Source: Parasulfuritortus sp036391875 (GTDB taxonomy: Bacteria; Pseudomonadota; Gammaproteobacteria; Burkholderiales; Thiobacillaceae). From it: a stretch of DNA of 64,000 nucleotides. The first letter of the stretch is position 1; the number at the start of each line of letters is the position of its first letter. Below the pieces are notes generated by a model that had not been told where the DNA came from, made no database searches, and was given only the letters and a program-made list of their open reading frames with translations. The translations under genes were made by a program, and so were the position numbers. The stretch is taken from positions 116,933 to 180,932 of the forward strand of contig DASVZA010000044.1 of NCBI GenBank assembly GCA_036391875.1, written 5' to 3'. Positions 18,925-27,763 of this stretch are shown here, one piece after another.

Positions 18925-19707
18925 GTGGCTAGTGCAGAACTCCTTGATGCGGACAGGCGCGACAGGCTACTCGGACTCATTCAAGAGTCCCTAAGCATTC
19001 GTTCGCATCTGGAGTTTTTCGTCTGGATGCAGCTCGGCATACGCGAATTCTTGTCGCATGATGTCTTGATCGCTTCCTGGGGCGATTTCGTATCGGGAGA
19101 ACTGAATTTCGACATCTCCTCGGCACTCCCCGGAGTCAGAACCGGAAAGTGGTCCAAGCGCCCCGACTTGGTCCCTTTTGCCCAAGGCATCCAGGACCGC
19201 TGGCAGCGGCTGGACCGGAAACCCTTCTGTATCAAGCAAGAAAAAGAAAACGAAGCCCTCGGGGATTTTCCTAGCCTCGACACGCACAATCTTTCCAGTG
19301 CGCAATCCTTCCTGGTACACGGCATTCACGACAAACGTGACAACAACGATTGCCTGTATGTCTTTGTCGATTACCACCACGGCTACGATCAAGAGACCCG
19401 GCAAATCTGCAATCTATTGCTGCCTCACATCGACGCGGCCCTGCGACGTGTCGACACACTGCCCTCCCCCCCCAAAAGCGATAGCCAGCCTGCGCTGTCC
19501 ACACTTGAAGACTTCGGCATCAGCGACCGCGAGAAAGAAATCATGCAATGGGTTTGTATCGGCAAGACAAACCCGGAAATCGGCCTGATCCTTGGAATCA
19601 GTGCCAATACCGTCAAGAACCATCTGAAACGGATCTTCGAAAAACTGGATGTCACCAACCGCGCTCAAGCCGTTTCCAAATTCAAGGTGGATGCCGTCCA
19701 TCCTTGA
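18925..19707 (+). CDS. epsA: EpsA, LuxR-type transcriptional regulator of the exosortase/EPS locus
   Basis: 260 residues. The N-terminal part (about 1-180) resembles the EpsA family sensor region, and the C-terminal LuxR/GerE helix-turn-helix (about 200-257) shows SDREKEIMQWVCIGKTNPEI and NTVKNHLKRIFEKLDVTNRA. The family is known from PEP-CTERM/exosortase EPS clusters. The GTG start has AGAGGAA six bases upstream; the nearby ATG at 18912 is out of frame and stops at once. A run of eight C (19466-19473) sits in the Pro-rich linker between the two domains. It lies at the edge of the EPS locus, divergent to most of it. Confidence 0.87.
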   Translation: MASAELLDADRRDRLLGLIQESLSIRSHLEFFVWMQLGIREFLSHDVLIASWGDFVSGELNFDISSALPGVRTGKWSKRPDLVPFAQGIQDRWQRLDRKPFCIKQEKENEALGDFPSLDTHNLSSAQSFLVHGIHDKRDNNDCLYVFVDYHHGYDQETRQICNLLLPHIDAALRRVDTLPSPPKSDSQPALSTLEDFGISDREKEIMQWVCIGKTNPEIGLILGISANTVKNHLKRIFEKLDVTNRAQAVSKFKVDAVHP

Positions 19708-19761
19708 CGCCCCGCAAGCGCACATCCCAAATCCGACCTCTCTGCAAAGCGAATCCCCACC

Positions 19762-20379
19762 TTGGATAACACGCCCGAAAAATCAAGCAATGTCGTCTGG
19801 CACCATGCCACGGTCAATCGCCTGCGTCGCGAGCAACTGAATGGCCACCGCAGTGCGGTGCTTTGGTTTACCGGGCTTTCCGGGGCTGGGAAATCCACCC
19901 TTGCCCATGCCGTCGAGGAGAAGTTGTATCAAGTCGGCTGCCGAACCTTCGTATTCGACGGCGACAATGTGCGCCATGGACTGTGTGCCGACCTCGGCTT
20001 CTCGTTGGAAGACCGGAGCGAGAATATCCGGCGGATCGGCGAGATGACCAAACTGTTCTTGGAAGCAGGTGTTATTTCGCTGACCGCCTTCATTTCCCCC
20101 CTGCGCCGGGATCGTGAACGGGTACGCTCTTTGCTGCCTCATGGCGACTTTATCGAGATCTACACCCGCTGCTCGCTGGAGGTCTGCGAAACACGGGATG
20201 TAAAAGGCCTCTACAAACGCGCTCGCGCAGGCGAGATCAAGGATTTCACGGGCATTTCATCCCCTTACGAAATCCCTGAACGCCCCGAACTGGTCGTGGA
20301 TACGGATCAGCAGCCCCTAGAGGACTCGGTCGAGTCGGTGATGGAGATGCTGCGTAGTCGCGGTGTGATTCCGCGGTAA
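19762..20379 (+). CDS. cysC: Adenylylsulfate (APS) kinase
   Basis: Phosphorylates APS to PAPS, the sulfate donor. The 205-residue protein has the P-loop GLSGAGKS (about residues 38-45), DGDNVRHGL, the active-site region ISLTAFISPLRRDRE and the C-terminal ARAGEIKDFTGISSPYE. Length and motifs are typical of a stand-alone CysC. No ATG fits, so the start is taken as TTG in front of DNTPEKSS. No sulfate adenylyltransferase (cysDN) is nearby. Placement beside epsA, in a locus with two sulfotransferases, suggests that it supplies PAPS for polysaccharide sulfation rather than for cysteine synthesis. Confidence 0.94.
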   Translation: MDNTPEKSSNVVWHHATVNRLRREQLNGHRSAVLWFTGLSGAGKSTLAHAVEEKLYQVGCRTFVFDGDNVRHGLCADLGFSLEDRSENIRRIGEMTKLFLEAGVISLTAFISPLRRDRERVRSLLPHGDFIEIYTRCSLEVCETRDVKGLYKRARAGEIKDFTGISSPYEIPERPELVVDTDQQPLEDSVESVMEMLRSRGVIPR

Positions 20380-20391
20380 GGGCAGTCAATC

Positions 20392-20414
20392 GCCGGCTGC
20401 GAATCCGCGCCGGC
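20392..20414. terminator. Hairpin between convergent cysC and ATPase genes
   Basis: GCCGGC-GCG arms with a 4-nt loop and one bulge form a nine-pair hairpin in the 34-bp gap between convergent genes. No T-tract follows on either strand, so its role as a bidirectional terminator is only likely. Confidence 0.4.
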
Positions 20415-21238
20415 TACTCCTCTTTACTGAGCAGGCCGAATTCCTGCCTGTCGCTCAGGACATCCTCGACGATATCCAAGCCAATCTGCTCGGCCTCGGT
20501 CGAAAAACCATAAACCATGGCCATATCGCACAGGATGTTGATGCTGCGTGGAATGCCGTTACTGGCCTTGGCGATCCTTTCGCACGCCTCCGGGCTGAAC
20601 AAAGGCGCATCCCGCCCGGCGACACTCAGGCGATGCTGGATATACATTTCCACTTCCGCACCGATCAGGGGGCGGATAAAAAAATCCACCGACACCCGTT
20701 GGGCGAACTGGCGCAAATCCTGCCGTTGCAGCAAATCCTTCAGCTGGGGCTGACCAACCAGGATCATCTGCAGCAACTGATCCTTGTCGGCATTGATGTT
20801 GGACAACATGCGCAGAAACTCGAGCGTCTCCGGCGTCAGGTTTTGCGCTTCGTCGATGATCAGTACGACTCGCTGGCCACGGGCATACTTGCCGATCAGG
20901 AAGTTCTGGAAATTGTCATACAGTTCGACGCGGGAAAATCCTTCGTAAGGCTGCCCGAAAGCCAACATGACCCATTTGAGCAGGTCCTCGGTTTCCTTGT
21001 GCGTGTTGTAAACCAGGCCGACGACGATTTCCGGCCCCAGGTTGTTGAGCAGGTGCCGGATCAAGGTCGTCTTGCCGCAACCGATCTCGCCGGAGATTAC
21101 GCAAAAGCCGGCCCGGTTCATGATGCCGTGCTCGAGCATGGCGTATGCCAACGAGTGGCGTTTCCCCATGAACAGGAACTCCGGGTCCGGCTGGATCAAA
21201 AAAGGCTTTTCCTTCAGCCCGTAGAATGCTTCATACAT
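20414..21238 (-). CDS. Exosortase-system-associated AAA ATPase (ExeA-like)
   Basis: 274-residue cytoplasmic ATPase of the XrtA/PEP-CTERM-associated family, related to ExeA of type II secretion. It opens with MYEAFYGLKEKPF, typical of the family. Walker A is GEIGCGKT (about residues 50-57), Walker B is VVLIIDEAQNL (about 123-133), followed by sensor-like LRMLSNIN and LVGQPQL and an arginine-rich lid. No C-terminal peptidoglycan-binding domain is attached. It lies 43 bp downstream of prsT on the same strand. The family's role in exosortase-linked EPS production is inferred from gene neighbourhoods. Confidence 0.9.
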   Translation of the reverse strand: MYEAFYGLKEKPFLIQPDPEFLFMGKRHSLAYAMLEHGIMNRAGFCVISGEIGCGKTTLIRHLLNNLGPEIVVGLVYNTHKETEDLLKWVMLAFGQPYEGFSRVELYDNFQNFLIGKYARGQRVVLIIDEAQNLTPETLEFLRMLSNINADKDQLLQMILVGQPQLKDLLQRQDLRQFAQRVSVDFFIRPLIGAEVEMYIQHRLSVAGRDAPLFSPEACERIAKASNGIPRSINILCDMAMVYGFSTEAEQIGLDIVEDVLSDRQEFGLLSKEE

Positions 21239-21281
21239 AAATTATCTCGGCAAGCCGGCAAAGCTCGGCATATTTAAAACC

Positions 21282-23699
21282 TCAAAGGCCCTGCAGCGTC
21301 TTCCGGATATCGTCGGCTTGGGCAAAGGGACCGTTTCCAGCCAACTCCAGCGCCTTCTGCAACTCCTGCTTGGCCATGCCCTTGTCCTTTTGGGCCAAGT
21401 AGCTCATGCCAAGATGGTAGTGGAAAATCGCCATGTTCGGCATGGCGTCGGTCGCACTCTTCAATAGCCGGGCCGCGTCGTCGATCCGACCCACCTTGTA
21501 GTCGGCCCAGCCCAACGTATCTTTGAACTGGGGAATATCGCTTCGTTCAAAACGCTTGGCCAGTTCCACCGCCTGATCCAGGCTGGCCTTGTCGGTCCGA
21601 TATTCCGACAACAGGCTGGCCAGATTGTTGGCGAGCACGTCGGCGTTGGGGTGTTCCTTGAGCAGGGACTGGTAGGCCCGGATGGCGTCGTCGACCTTCC
21701 CGACCAATTCGTACTCGCTTGCCCGGATGACTCTCAAGCCGACATCACCGGGAACGGCCGTCAGCCCCTGGGCGATCACCTTATCCGCATCGTCATAGCG
21801 CTTGGCGCGGAGATAAAGACTGGCCAACTCGCGATAACCCACAGGATTCTTGGGATCCTTGGCAATCACGGTGGTAAAGGACTGTATCGCCTGACTCTGG
21901 TCACCCTTGAGACCATACAACTGCCCCTGCAGCAGTCGGATATCGTTGTTGTTCGGGTTAGTCTGCAGCACCGAGTTCACGAAATTGAGGGCATCGCCCG
22001 GTTTGCCCGCCATGAGGTAGGCACGCACCAGCGACATGACCGGCTGGGCATCGTTTGGCGCAGCCTCGGCAGCATGCTTGAAGGCCGAAATGCTTTCCGC
22101 ATAGTCCTTCTTGTTGGCGAAAATCGTGCCCATGATCTGGTCAGACACTTTGCCTTGGTCACCCATGCCCTTGAGCTTGTCGGCAACCTGCTGAGCGCCG
22201 CTCCAGTCGCCCTTGTCGATGCGCGCCTGGGCGAGCATCTTCATGGCCAGAATGTTTCCAGAATCCGAATCGACGACCTGTTCCAGGATTTTCTCCGCCC
22301 GATCAGGCTGGTTTCGTTTCAGGAGAAAATCGGCATAAGCCATACCATAGGCGGCAGCATTCTTGCTGCCCTGATAGGCCCTCAGATAGCTTTCATCCGC
22401 CAGTTCGGGCGAACCCGACAGTTCATAGGCTTTAGCCAACAAAAGTTGGGTTCTGATGGAACCTGGTGCATCTCGCAGAACAGTGCGCAGATCGGCGATC
22501 GCCTGGTCCAGCTTGCGATCGTCGATTTCCATGCTGGCCTTGATCAGCAGGGCCTGCTCGTTGCGTTCATCCTGACCGAGGATGTCGGCGACCAGATCGC
22601 TCGCGCCTTTCTTGTCACCGGAACTCAGCAGCGCAGCCGCCAGCGCACCCTTGGCCTTGATGACGGTCTGGGCCGCGCCGCCCTTGGCGATGATGCTTCG
22701 GTAAATGTCCTCCGCCGCCTGGGTATTCTTCTGCATCATGTCGAAGCTTGCCATGGCGAACTGCAGGTCGACATTGCCGGGTTCCTGGGCGACCAGCGCT
22801 GCCAATTCCTGATGTGCCGCCTGCGGACCCTTCACTTCGTTGAGGAAACGCACCACATCCAGTTTGGCGGCCAGGTCGTTGGGATGCATCGCGACGATGG
22901 CGCGGTATACGGCCTCGGCATCGGCCGGACGGTTGTGCTTCAGATAGAAAGCCGCCAGGGCGTGGCGCAGGGTGCGCTCCTCCGGGTAATAGGCGATCAG
23001 TTTCTTGTACACCGCCTCGGCGGAAGCCGCGTCGGACATCTTGTCCAAGGCCTGGATCTTGATCAACTGCAGGCCGACGTTCTTGTCGTTCTGCTTCAGG
23101 CCACGATCCAGATATTCGATCGCCTTGGCCGGATCGTTCGCGACCAGGCGTTCCGAAGCCAGCACCACCAGGGCATCGACATTGTTCGGATTCTTGGCCA
23201 AGACGGCATTGGCCTGCTCCACCGCGCCTTTCTTATCGTCCAGCTTGAACAAGACAGCCGCGCGCAGGGTCAACGCGGACTCGTCATCCTTGTTCAGGGC
23301 CAGAGCAGCCTTGCTGGCCTCCATGGCCTTGTCGAGCTGACCGGCAGCCAGCAGCAACCGCCCCAGCTTCACGCGGGCATCCAGATTCTTCGGATCCAGT
23401 TCCACGACCTTGTTCAGCAGGCCGTACAGCTTCGGCCAGTCGGCCTGGCGCTCTGCGATCGCCGCCAAGCCGAGCCAGGCCTTGGTCATGTTGTTCTTGA
23501 TCTGAAGCGCATTCTTGAACTCGAGGCCAGCCTTGACCAGTTTGCCCTGTTGAAGGAGTGCCTCCCCCTTCTGGTAATACGCCTCGGCCTTCTCCTCCGG
23601 CGAGGAGCAGCCAGCCAGGCCGATGGTCAGTGCGAGGACGCACACACCCAACCAACGCGTTGCCAGAGTGACTAGGTTCTGCTTGCGAACTTCATACAT
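21282..23699 (-). CDS. prsT: PrsT-like TPR-repeat lipoprotein of the exosortase system
   Basis: 805 residues. A lipoprotein signal ends with the lipobox GLAGC (C31). The rest is an almost uninterrupted TPR solenoid of about 20 helical hairpins, with recurring A..Y/L..G and P.N or P.D patterns (for example LDPKNLDARVKLGRLLLAAG). Family members accompany exosortase and PEP-CTERM EPS genes and are thought to scaffold envelope assembly. ATG start MYEVRKQN. It sits directly downstream of the exosortase gene (72 bp). Confidence 0.88.
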   Translation of the reverse strand: MYEVRKQNLVTLATRWLGVCVLALTIGLAGCSSPEEKAEAYYQKGEALLQQGKLVKAGLEFKNALQIKNNMTKAWLGLAAIAERQADWPKLYGLLNKVVELDPKNLDARVKLGRLLLAAGQLDKAMEASKAALALNKDDESALTLRAAVLFKLDDKKGAVEQANAVLAKNPNNVDALVVLASERLVANDPAKAIEYLDRGLKQNDKNVGLQLIKIQALDKMSDAASAEAVYKKLIAYYPEERTLRHALAAFYLKHNRPADAEAVYRAIVAMHPNDLAAKLDVVRFLNEVKGPQAAHQELAALVAQEPGNVDLQFAMASFDMMQKNTQAAEDIYRSIIAKGGAAQTVIKAKGALAAALLSSGDKKGASDLVADILGQDERNEQALLIKASMEIDDRKLDQAIADLRTVLRDAPGSIRTQLLLAKAYELSGSPELADESYLRAYQGSKNAAAYGMAYADFLLKRNQPDRAEKILEQVVDSDSGNILAMKMLAQARIDKGDWSGAQQVADKLKGMGDQGKVSDQIMGTIFANKKDYAESISAFKHAAEAAPNDAQPVMSLVRAYLMAGKPGDALNFVNSVLQTNPNNNDIRLLQGQLYGLKGDQSQAIQSFTTVIAKDPKNPVGYRELASLYLRAKRYDDADKVIAQGLTAVPGDVGLRVIRASEYELVGKVDDAIRAYQSLLKEHPNADVLANNLASLLSEYRTDKASLDQAVELAKRFERSDIPQFKDTLGWADYKVGRIDDAARLLKSATDAMPNMAIFHYHLGMSYLAQKDKGMAKQELQKALELAGNGPFAQADDIRKTLQGL

Positions 23700-23771
23700 G
23701 AATCTTTACCCCCAAAAAGCGTTCCGCTTCAACATCATACCCAGCATCCCGATCGAACAGAGCAGCATGCA

Positions 23772-25337
23772 TCATTCCGGGACGAACTGCGCCAGCCTCG
23801 GCAAGGCCAGCTTCATGAATGCGATGGCACGGCCATCCACATCGGCTATGGATTCACCGGATTGCTGCTGCAGGGTGATGCGCACCAGGGCACCATCGGT
23901 CCGGTTGCGCAGCAGGGCATCCTCGAGCAGATACCATTTCGCCCAGTATTCGTTGGCGATCTGACGGCCGCGCTCGTCGAACCAATAGTAGACAACCATG
24001 TGGTTGCCGTTGCGCGAGATCACGGTTCGGTTCACCTTGAAGGGCGGCCGCCCATCCATAGCGACCGGTATCTGTGTCAGCGAGGTGATCAACCAGCCGC
24101 CACCGGGAATGCATACTTCAGGCGAATGCGGAGAAGCGCCTTTGCGCTGCGAGGCATAATAAGCCACGTAAAAATTCACCGTACCCTTGTCTGGGCTCTG
24201 GTAATCGGCCATCAGATAATCGTCCAGCTTCAAGCCCTTTTCAATCGATTCCGGCAGGCTAGACTGGGTGGCGCGCCATTCGCCCAACTGGAGAGGAAAA
24301 TTGACGAACGCTTGGCGCTCTGGCCTGATTTCCTCCCGCGAGCCGACCAGACGAACCACCGCCGCCGACGCTACGATGATGATCAAGGCCACGATCAGGA
24401 TGTAGCTACGCCCGTTCCGGGGAGCCTCGCCGATTACGGCCGGATCGATCTGCGGGACGCCTAGCGCATCCCGGAAATGGCGCCGCGAGCCGAAGCGTTC
24501 GAACAACACTATCTCGGCCAACAGGATCGCCAAACAAGCCATGAAGATGACCCAGCCCTCGAAATAGTGCAGGAAGCCATCCGCCATGCCACTCCCCCAG
24601 CGCTCGACCAGCAGGCCGACCATGGCAATGCGCAGGCTGTTCATCAAGACCGTGATGGGAATGGTCGACAGGAACACGACGACGCGCTTCCACAACGCCG
24701 CCTGATACATGTAGCTCATCAGGAAGCCTAGGCTGAGCAGCGGATACAGGTAGCGCAGGCCGCTGCAAGCATCGACGACCTGCAATTTGTAAAGCCCCAG
24801 GTCGATGACGTTGCCCTCGATGTACACCGGCACCCCGACCTGCTTCAGGAAACCGGCACCCAGTTGGGACGAGATCAGTTGCAAACGCCAGGACAATTGG
24901 GCATCGATGAAATAGGGCAGCGGGATAGCGAATAACAGGAAGGCGATGGGCAAGAAAGACACCCTGAGGAGCGGAAACCCACCTAGGAGCAATACGATGC
25001 CGATCAGGGCGATCAGGAATCCGATCTGGATCAGCAGATAAATCGCGGTAAGTTCACCCAGTACCAACAAGCCGGCCGCGATGAACACCAACAACAGTCC
25101 GGTCCACGCTGGCTGACCAAAGCTTTGCCGCAATGCCGAGCGGCGCCGCCAAAGCAGCCATAGCGAAATCAGCGGGATGAAAAAGCCATGCGAATACTCT
25201 TCCTGGTTATCCCAGCGCCGGACCAACTCGGTCAACCCGCTCCAATAGGCCAGGAAAAGCAATGCCAGGGCAATGCCCCATATGATGGGCGATACGGCTT
25301 TCTCCCCCGTGCCAGACAACCTGCTCGCATCAGCCAT
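23772..25337 (-). CDS. xrtD: Exosortase fused to an EpsI domain (XrtD-like)
   Basis: 521-residue integral membrane cysteine transpeptidase-like enzyme predicted to cut and transfer proteins bearing C-terminal sorting tails. About eight membrane helices span residues 15-285. The catalytic residues are Cys191 (VVDACSGLRYL), Arg236 (MNSLRIAMVG) and His257 (FLHYFEGW). The periplasmic C-terminal part (about 305-515) is an EpsI domain with HSPEVCIPGGGW. I chose the ATG of MADASRLSG, preceded by AGAGAGG; longer starts lack a site. XrtA can also carry EpsI, but the locus encodes two VPLPA-type tails, which fits XrtD; the subtype is therefore inferred from the substrates. Confidence 0.88.
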   Translation of the reverse strand: MADASRLSGTGEKAVSPIIWGIALALLFLAYWSGLTELVRRWDNQEEYSHGFFIPLISLWLLWRRRSALRQSFGQPAWTGLLLVFIAAGLLVLGELTAIYLLIQIGFLIALIGIVLLLGGFPLLRVSFLPIAFLLFAIPLPYFIDAQLSWRLQLISSQLGAGFLKQVGVPVYIEGNVIDLGLYKLQVVDACSGLRYLYPLLSLGFLMSYMYQAALWKRVVVFLSTIPITVLMNSLRIAMVGLLVERWGSGMADGFLHYFEGWVIFMACLAILLAEIVLFERFGSRRHFRDALGVPQIDPAVIGEAPRNGRSYILIVALIIIVASAAVVRLVGSREEIRPERQAFVNFPLQLGEWRATQSSLPESIEKGLKLDDYLMADYQSPDKGTVNFYVAYYASQRKGASPHSPEVCIPGGGWLITSLTQIPVAMDGRPPFKVNRTVISRNGNHMVVYYWFDERGRQIANEYWAKWYLLEDALLRNRTDGALVRITLQQQSGESIADVDGRAIAFMKLALPRLAQFVPE

Positions 25338-25490
25338 CACACCCTCTCTCATCCACGCCGTCCGAGTCCGGGGTCCCACATGTTTTCCCGAAGCTCCTGA
25401 AATGAAGATCACCACCAGAATCGATCAATTTACCATCACTCGAAACAGTGCCACTATGGCCTGACCGGGCTAGTCCGAGCCGGCAAGCCT

Positions 25491-26579
25491 TTAGGGCAAC
25501 AGATACTCCGCCAAGTTCCACCTGAACAGCCGCCGTGCGCCATCCGCCACCCCGTAAACCGTGAGCGGCAGCCCAAGTCCATCCAGCCGCTTTTTCAGCA
25601 CCAATACCAGCCCGACGAAACGGGGGCCGAAACGATCAGCCTTCGACATGTCCAGAACCACCGGTTTACGACGTTCGACAGCTTCTCTGAAAACGTCGCG
25701 CAGCGCGTCCGGAACGCTTTCGGCGACAGAGCCCGAAACGATGATCCTGCTCATGGCTTCGCCCCGCTCCAGATCGACAAACAATTCAGTTTGGCGACTC
25801 CGAGAAAACCGGAGCCACAAGGCATATGGCAAGACGATTCCGAACATCAATCGGAACAAGCTCAGGCCATCATGCCAGTAGCGCCGCCATAAATTCGGCT
25901 CCTCCTTGATGCGCCACAGCCACTCCAAACCGGTGCGCTGCATCCACAGCGGCGCCCGGCTGACCGAGCCGGCCACGAAATTGACCACGGCGCCGAGATG
26001 GCTGACCACCGGCACATCAAGACGGTCGAGGTTGTGTTCGATCCAGGCCTGGCCCTTGCGCGCGCCCAGGGCTACGACCAGAAAATCCGCCTTGCTCGCG
26101 TTGATCCGGTCGATACGCTCGTTGCCGCTTATCGATTCGACCGGCTCGAAGCCGGGCGATTGCCAGCCCACACAACGCACGCCAGAGGGATGCGCGTTCA
26201 GGATCGAGCAAGCCCGTTCGGCCACGCCGTCCGGGCCGCCGAAAAAATAGATTTTCATCGGATTTTCCACGGCATCGCCCCCCCTCAGCACCTCGAACAT
26301 TCCCGAGCCTGCCACACGCTCCCGAATCGGCAAACCGAGCAGCCTGGCGATCCAGACCAGGGGCATGCCGTCGGCGATGCTCAGGTCGCTATGGATGACG
26401 GAATCCCGGAATGCGGCATCGCTCCGGCAGCCGATGAGAAAATTCAGGTTGGGGGTGGTCAGGAAACACCGCGTACCGCTGTCGGCCGCGGCACGCACAC
26501 GCCGTACGGCCGCCGCCATGTCCACGGCATCGAACGGCAGGCCCAACAGACAATAAACGTCGCGGTCGAAATCATCCAT
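25491..26579 (-). CDS. WecG/TagA/CpsF-family glycosyltransferase fused to a STAS domain
   Basis: 362 residues. About residues 1-240 are a GT26 transferase: CFLTTPNLNFLIGCR, DLSIADGMPLVWIARLLGLP, FLVVALGARKGQAWIEHN and the C-terminal RAPLWMQRTGLEWLWRIKEEP. Such enzymes usually add the second sugar to a lipid-linked intermediate. A hydrophobic stretch (about 245-258) leads into a STAS-like domain (276-362), with PVVLDMSKADRFG and LPLTVYGVADGARRLF. The STAS position usually holding D-S-S-G reads GPRF, so phosphorylation-based switching is unlikely. The start ATG follows the upstream stop by 5 bp. Confidence 0.85.
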   Translation of the reverse strand: MDDFDRDVYCLLGLPFDAVDMAAAVRRVRAAADSGTRCFLTTPNLNFLIGCRSDAAFRDSVIHSDLSIADGMPLVWIARLLGLPIRERVAGSGMFEVLRGGDAVENPMKIYFFGGPDGVAERACSILNAHPSGVRCVGWQSPGFEPVESISGNERIDRINASKADFLVVALGARKGQAWIEHNLDRLDVPVVSHLGAVVNFVAGSVSRAPLWMQRTGLEWLWRIKEEPNLWRRYWHDGLSLFRLMFGIVLPYALWLRFSRSRQTELFVDLERGEAMSRIIVSGSVAESVPDALRDVFREAVERRKPVVLDMSKADRFGPRFVGLVLVLKKRLDGLGLPLTVYGVADGARRLFRWNLAEYLLP

Positions 26580-26584
26580 GCGGC

Positions 26585-27763
26585 CTAATCCCGTTCGGTC
26601 CTGACCCACTCCTTCTGGCGGCGGGTCCAGAATCGAATGTAGAGGGGAATCTTGGCAAGCACATAAAAGGGAACCGAGAGCAAAGTAGAGAGCGAAATCA
26701 CCGCCCTGCCCCAGCCCAGCCAAGCCAGGAACACGGCGACACCGACCAGGGCCATGGCCAACCCGGCGACCAGCAAGGGGAACATCCCGCCACCGATGGA
26801 CGCCACCACACCGGTTGTGGCACACATCCCGGACAGTGACAGTACCAGCAGCGCCAGGGGCGGAACGGCCAGGTCGAGCGCCAACGCCATCGCCCGAATG
26901 TCGCCACGCAGCATCCCTCGCCCGAACAAGCGGGGAAACTCCTTCAGGATCACTTCCAGGTGACCATGCTCCCAACGCGTCCGCTGGCTCTGTTCCGCGG
27001 AGGCGGTCTCCGGAAAGGTGCTGCTGACGTGCGCCTCCGGACAGAACAGCGCCGGCTTGCCGGAAACGGCCAGATCGACGCCAAGCTTCATGTCCTCGAC
27101 GATGTTGGCATTGGCCAGTTTGGCATCCCTGATCGAGACCCAGGGAAACGCCATGCCCGTTCCCATGAGCTGGCAGGGCAGCCCCAGGCGGTGGTAGCCG
27201 AGCGGACGTACCCAGTTCTTCACGCGCCAGGCGAACTCGGCGAACTGCTGCCGGAATCCGGCATTGCCGACAGTACCCATCAGGTACAGTGCCTGGACCG
27301 GCCGCTCGCTCTGGTGGCTGATCCGGGTGAGCCAGTCGATCGCTTCCGGTCCGATCCTGCAGTCGGCATCGACGATGATCACGACATCAGGCGGTGCCGA
27401 CTCCAGATGACGAACACCGAAATCAAGGGCATAGCCCTTGCCGCGCTGCTGCGCGTTCTGGCGCTCGATCACCTCGGCTCCAGCGTCTCGCGCGATACGT
27501 GCCGTGTCGTCGTCGCAATTGTCGGCCACGACCAACAAACGGTCGCCGGCCTGCAATTGCGGCACGATCGATGCCAGCGTGCCCGCGATCACCGCAGCCT
27601 CGTTGTGGGCGGGCATCAACACCGCCAATGGTGGCCGCCTTCCCGCCAGCGCTACGAGCCGCCGGGCGGGCAGCCAAGCCAGCACCACCTGGACGAACAA
27701 CACCAGCGCCGGCACCAGCAACAGGACGGCGAAAAGACCGAGCGGCCAGGCCAGCGCGCTCAA
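26585..27763 (-). CDS. Membrane glycosyltransferase family 2 (D,D,D,QxxRW type)
   Basis: 392 residues, with an N-terminal membrane helix (about 5-30), a cytoplasmic GT-A domain and two or three C-terminal membrane helices (about 285-375). GT-A features: LMPAHNEAAVIAGTL, VVADNCDDDTARIA, IIVDADCRIG and the Q-x-x-R-W box in SQRTRWEHGH. This layout is typical of processive or lipid-linked polysaccharide synthases. The start is TTG overlapping the upstream stop as TTGA, which supports coupling. Acceptor and donor unknown. Confidence 0.87.
   Translation of the reverse strand: MSALAWPLGLFAVLLLVPALVLFVQVVLAWLPARRLVALAGRRPPLAVLMPAHNEAAVIAGTLASIVPQLQAGDRLLVVADNCDDDTARIARDAGAEVIERQNAQQRGKGYALDFGVRHLESAPPDVVIIVDADCRIGPEAIDWLTRISHQSERPVQALYLMGTVGNAGFRQQFAEFAWRVKNWVRPLGYHRLGLPCQLMGTGMAFPWVSIRDAKLANANIVEDMKLGVDLAVSGKPALFCPEAHVSSTFPETASAEQSQRTRWEHGHLEVILKEFPRLFGRGMLRGDIRAMALALDLAVPPLALLVLSLSGMCATTGVVASIGGGMFPLLVAGLAMALVGVAVFLAWLGWGRAVISLSTLLSVPFYVLAKIPLYIRFWTRRQKEWVRTERD

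Noticed and set aside
20380..20413. Small gene between cysC and the ATPase gene
   Set aside because: Only 34 bp, taken up by a hairpin.
21651..23675. Plus-strand frame of 674 codons inside prsT
   Set aside because: Antisense of a TPR gene; the repeats on the other strand explain the long open frame.
26580..26975. Longer start of the TagA-STAS protein
   Set aside because: The extra 132 codons lie inside the neighbouring glycosyltransferase gene and give an Arg/Gly-rich nonsense translation.
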